Source: Terriglobia bacterium (GTDB taxonomy: Bacteria; Acidobacteriota; Terriglobia; UBA7540). From it: a stretch of DNA of 5,040 bases. This document shows positions 4,774 to 5,040 of the stretch, piece by piece. The stretch is taken from NCBI GenBank assembly GCA_030042795.1, contig JASHYZ010000360.1:1-5040 (forward strand), given 5' to 3'. A program made the translations under genes and the position numbers. Under the pieces are notes generated by a model, which was not told the DNA's origin, did not search any database, and saw only the letters and a list, made by a program, of their open reading frames with translations. Numbering within the stretch: position 1 is the first letter of the stretch; every line of letters starts with the position of its first letter.

Positions 4774-5040
4774 TTTGCGTCGCCGATCAACGACCGCTCA
4801 AGGACCCCTAGGCGATGGCCTGCAATCACCTCTCGCTTGGGCCGGCTGCCCTTCGGGGTTTGCTCCCTCAGGTCTGGGCCAGGGCCGATCGTACCCTCCA
4901 GCGGACACGAACCCACTGCTGGATGTTGTACGTCAGGCAAGCCCACAGCACCTCACACCGCACTTTCTTCAAACCCCGCACCCGAAATTGCCTCAATCCG
5001 ATCTTGGCTTTCAGCCAAGCGGGGGGAAACTCGGCCCCGG
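4774..5040 (-). mobile_element. End of an insertion sequence, boundary not determined
   Basis: The transposase C-terminus at 4868-5040 shows that an IS enters from the right edge. The 94 bases after its stop (4774-4867) hold no gene I can support and probably include the IS end. I could not place the terminal inverted repeat or a target duplication, because the other end of the element is outside the window. The left limit given here is simply the next reading frame's start; the real end may fall on either side of it. Confidence 0.45.
4868..5040 (-). CDS. IS1182-type DDE transposase, C-terminal fragment
   Basis: Only the last 57 codons before the TGA at 4870-4868 are visible; the gene continues past the right edge. 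The fragment reads GAEFPPAWLKAKIGLRQF, then RVRGLKKVRCEVLWACLTYN and IQQWVRVRW, ending in ALAQT. The pattern K-x-x-x-GLRQF-x-x-RGL-x-KV...E-x-LWA-x-LTYN-x-QQW is characteristic of the C-terminal end of IS1182-like transposases, following the last catalytic acidic residue of the DDE domain. The catalytic residues themselves are outside the window, so activity cannot be judged. Its reading direction places the IS end just upstream of the interrupted gene and UPF0175. Confidence 0.8.
   Translation of the reverse strand, partial: GAEFPPAWLKAKIGLRQFRVRGLKKVRCEVLWACLTYNIQQWVRVRWRVRSALAQT

Noticed and set aside
4771..4890. Minus-strand frame ending IAGHRLGVLERSLIGDAK with a TGA overlapping the GTG at 4773
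   Set aside because: It looked like a further operon gene coupled by GTGA, but upstream it runs out of frame through the transposase and has no own start signal. Any GTG followed by A contains TGA, so the overlap alone means little.

Overview
The window looks like a piece of a soil-type bacterial chromosome with high G+C, most probably from the Acidobacteriota. The placement is an inference. It rests on the DUF3303 protein, the style of the aldehyde dehydrogenase, and a scattered palindromic intergenic repeat (GTCATTTCGAGCG...) of a kind I associate with acidobacterial and related genomes. No ribosomal or other phylogenetic marker gene is present.

Layout from left to right. Bases 1-27 hold only the first nine codons of a minus-strand gene that leaves the window. 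It has a strong ribosome binding site, a leader rich in small hairpins and a near-consensus promoter (TTGACA, 16 bases, TATATT). Divergent from it are two plus-strand genes: a 90-residue DUF3303 protein (348-620) and a complete 501-residue NAD(P)-dependent aldehyde dehydrogenase (834-2339) that most resembles alpha-ketoglutarate semialdehyde dehydrogenases. The 220-base gap after it lies between converging genes. It contains a 108-base element with perfect 11-base terminal inverted repeats and nested hairpins, then a second, different palindromic repeat. The converging minus-strand gene (2560-3897) encodes a 12-helix major facilitator exporter of the EntS/MFS_3 type. Its promoter sits so close to the start codon that the mRNA may be leaderless.

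The right third (4077-5040, all minus strand) is accessory DNA. A transposase gene enters from the right edge; only its C-terminal 57 codons are visible and they look like the IS1182 type. Downstream of it is an unrecognised 115-codon reading frame interrupted by one in-frame TGA. It overlaps by four bases (GTGA) a UPF0175-family antitoxin-like gene with a good Shine-Dalgarno site and its own GTG start. No PIN-domain toxin follows; a short stem-loop with four Ts ends the unit. This unit of a broken partner and an orphan antitoxin next to an insertion sequence is the least ordinary part of the window.

The genes do not form one pathway. The aldehyde dehydrogenase and the exporter are separate single-gene units, and no sugar-acid or siderophore genes lie beside them here. 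I did not find a convincing new multi-gene system. The best candidates for follow-up are the TGA-interrupted gene paired with UPF0175 and the 108-base inverted-repeat element.
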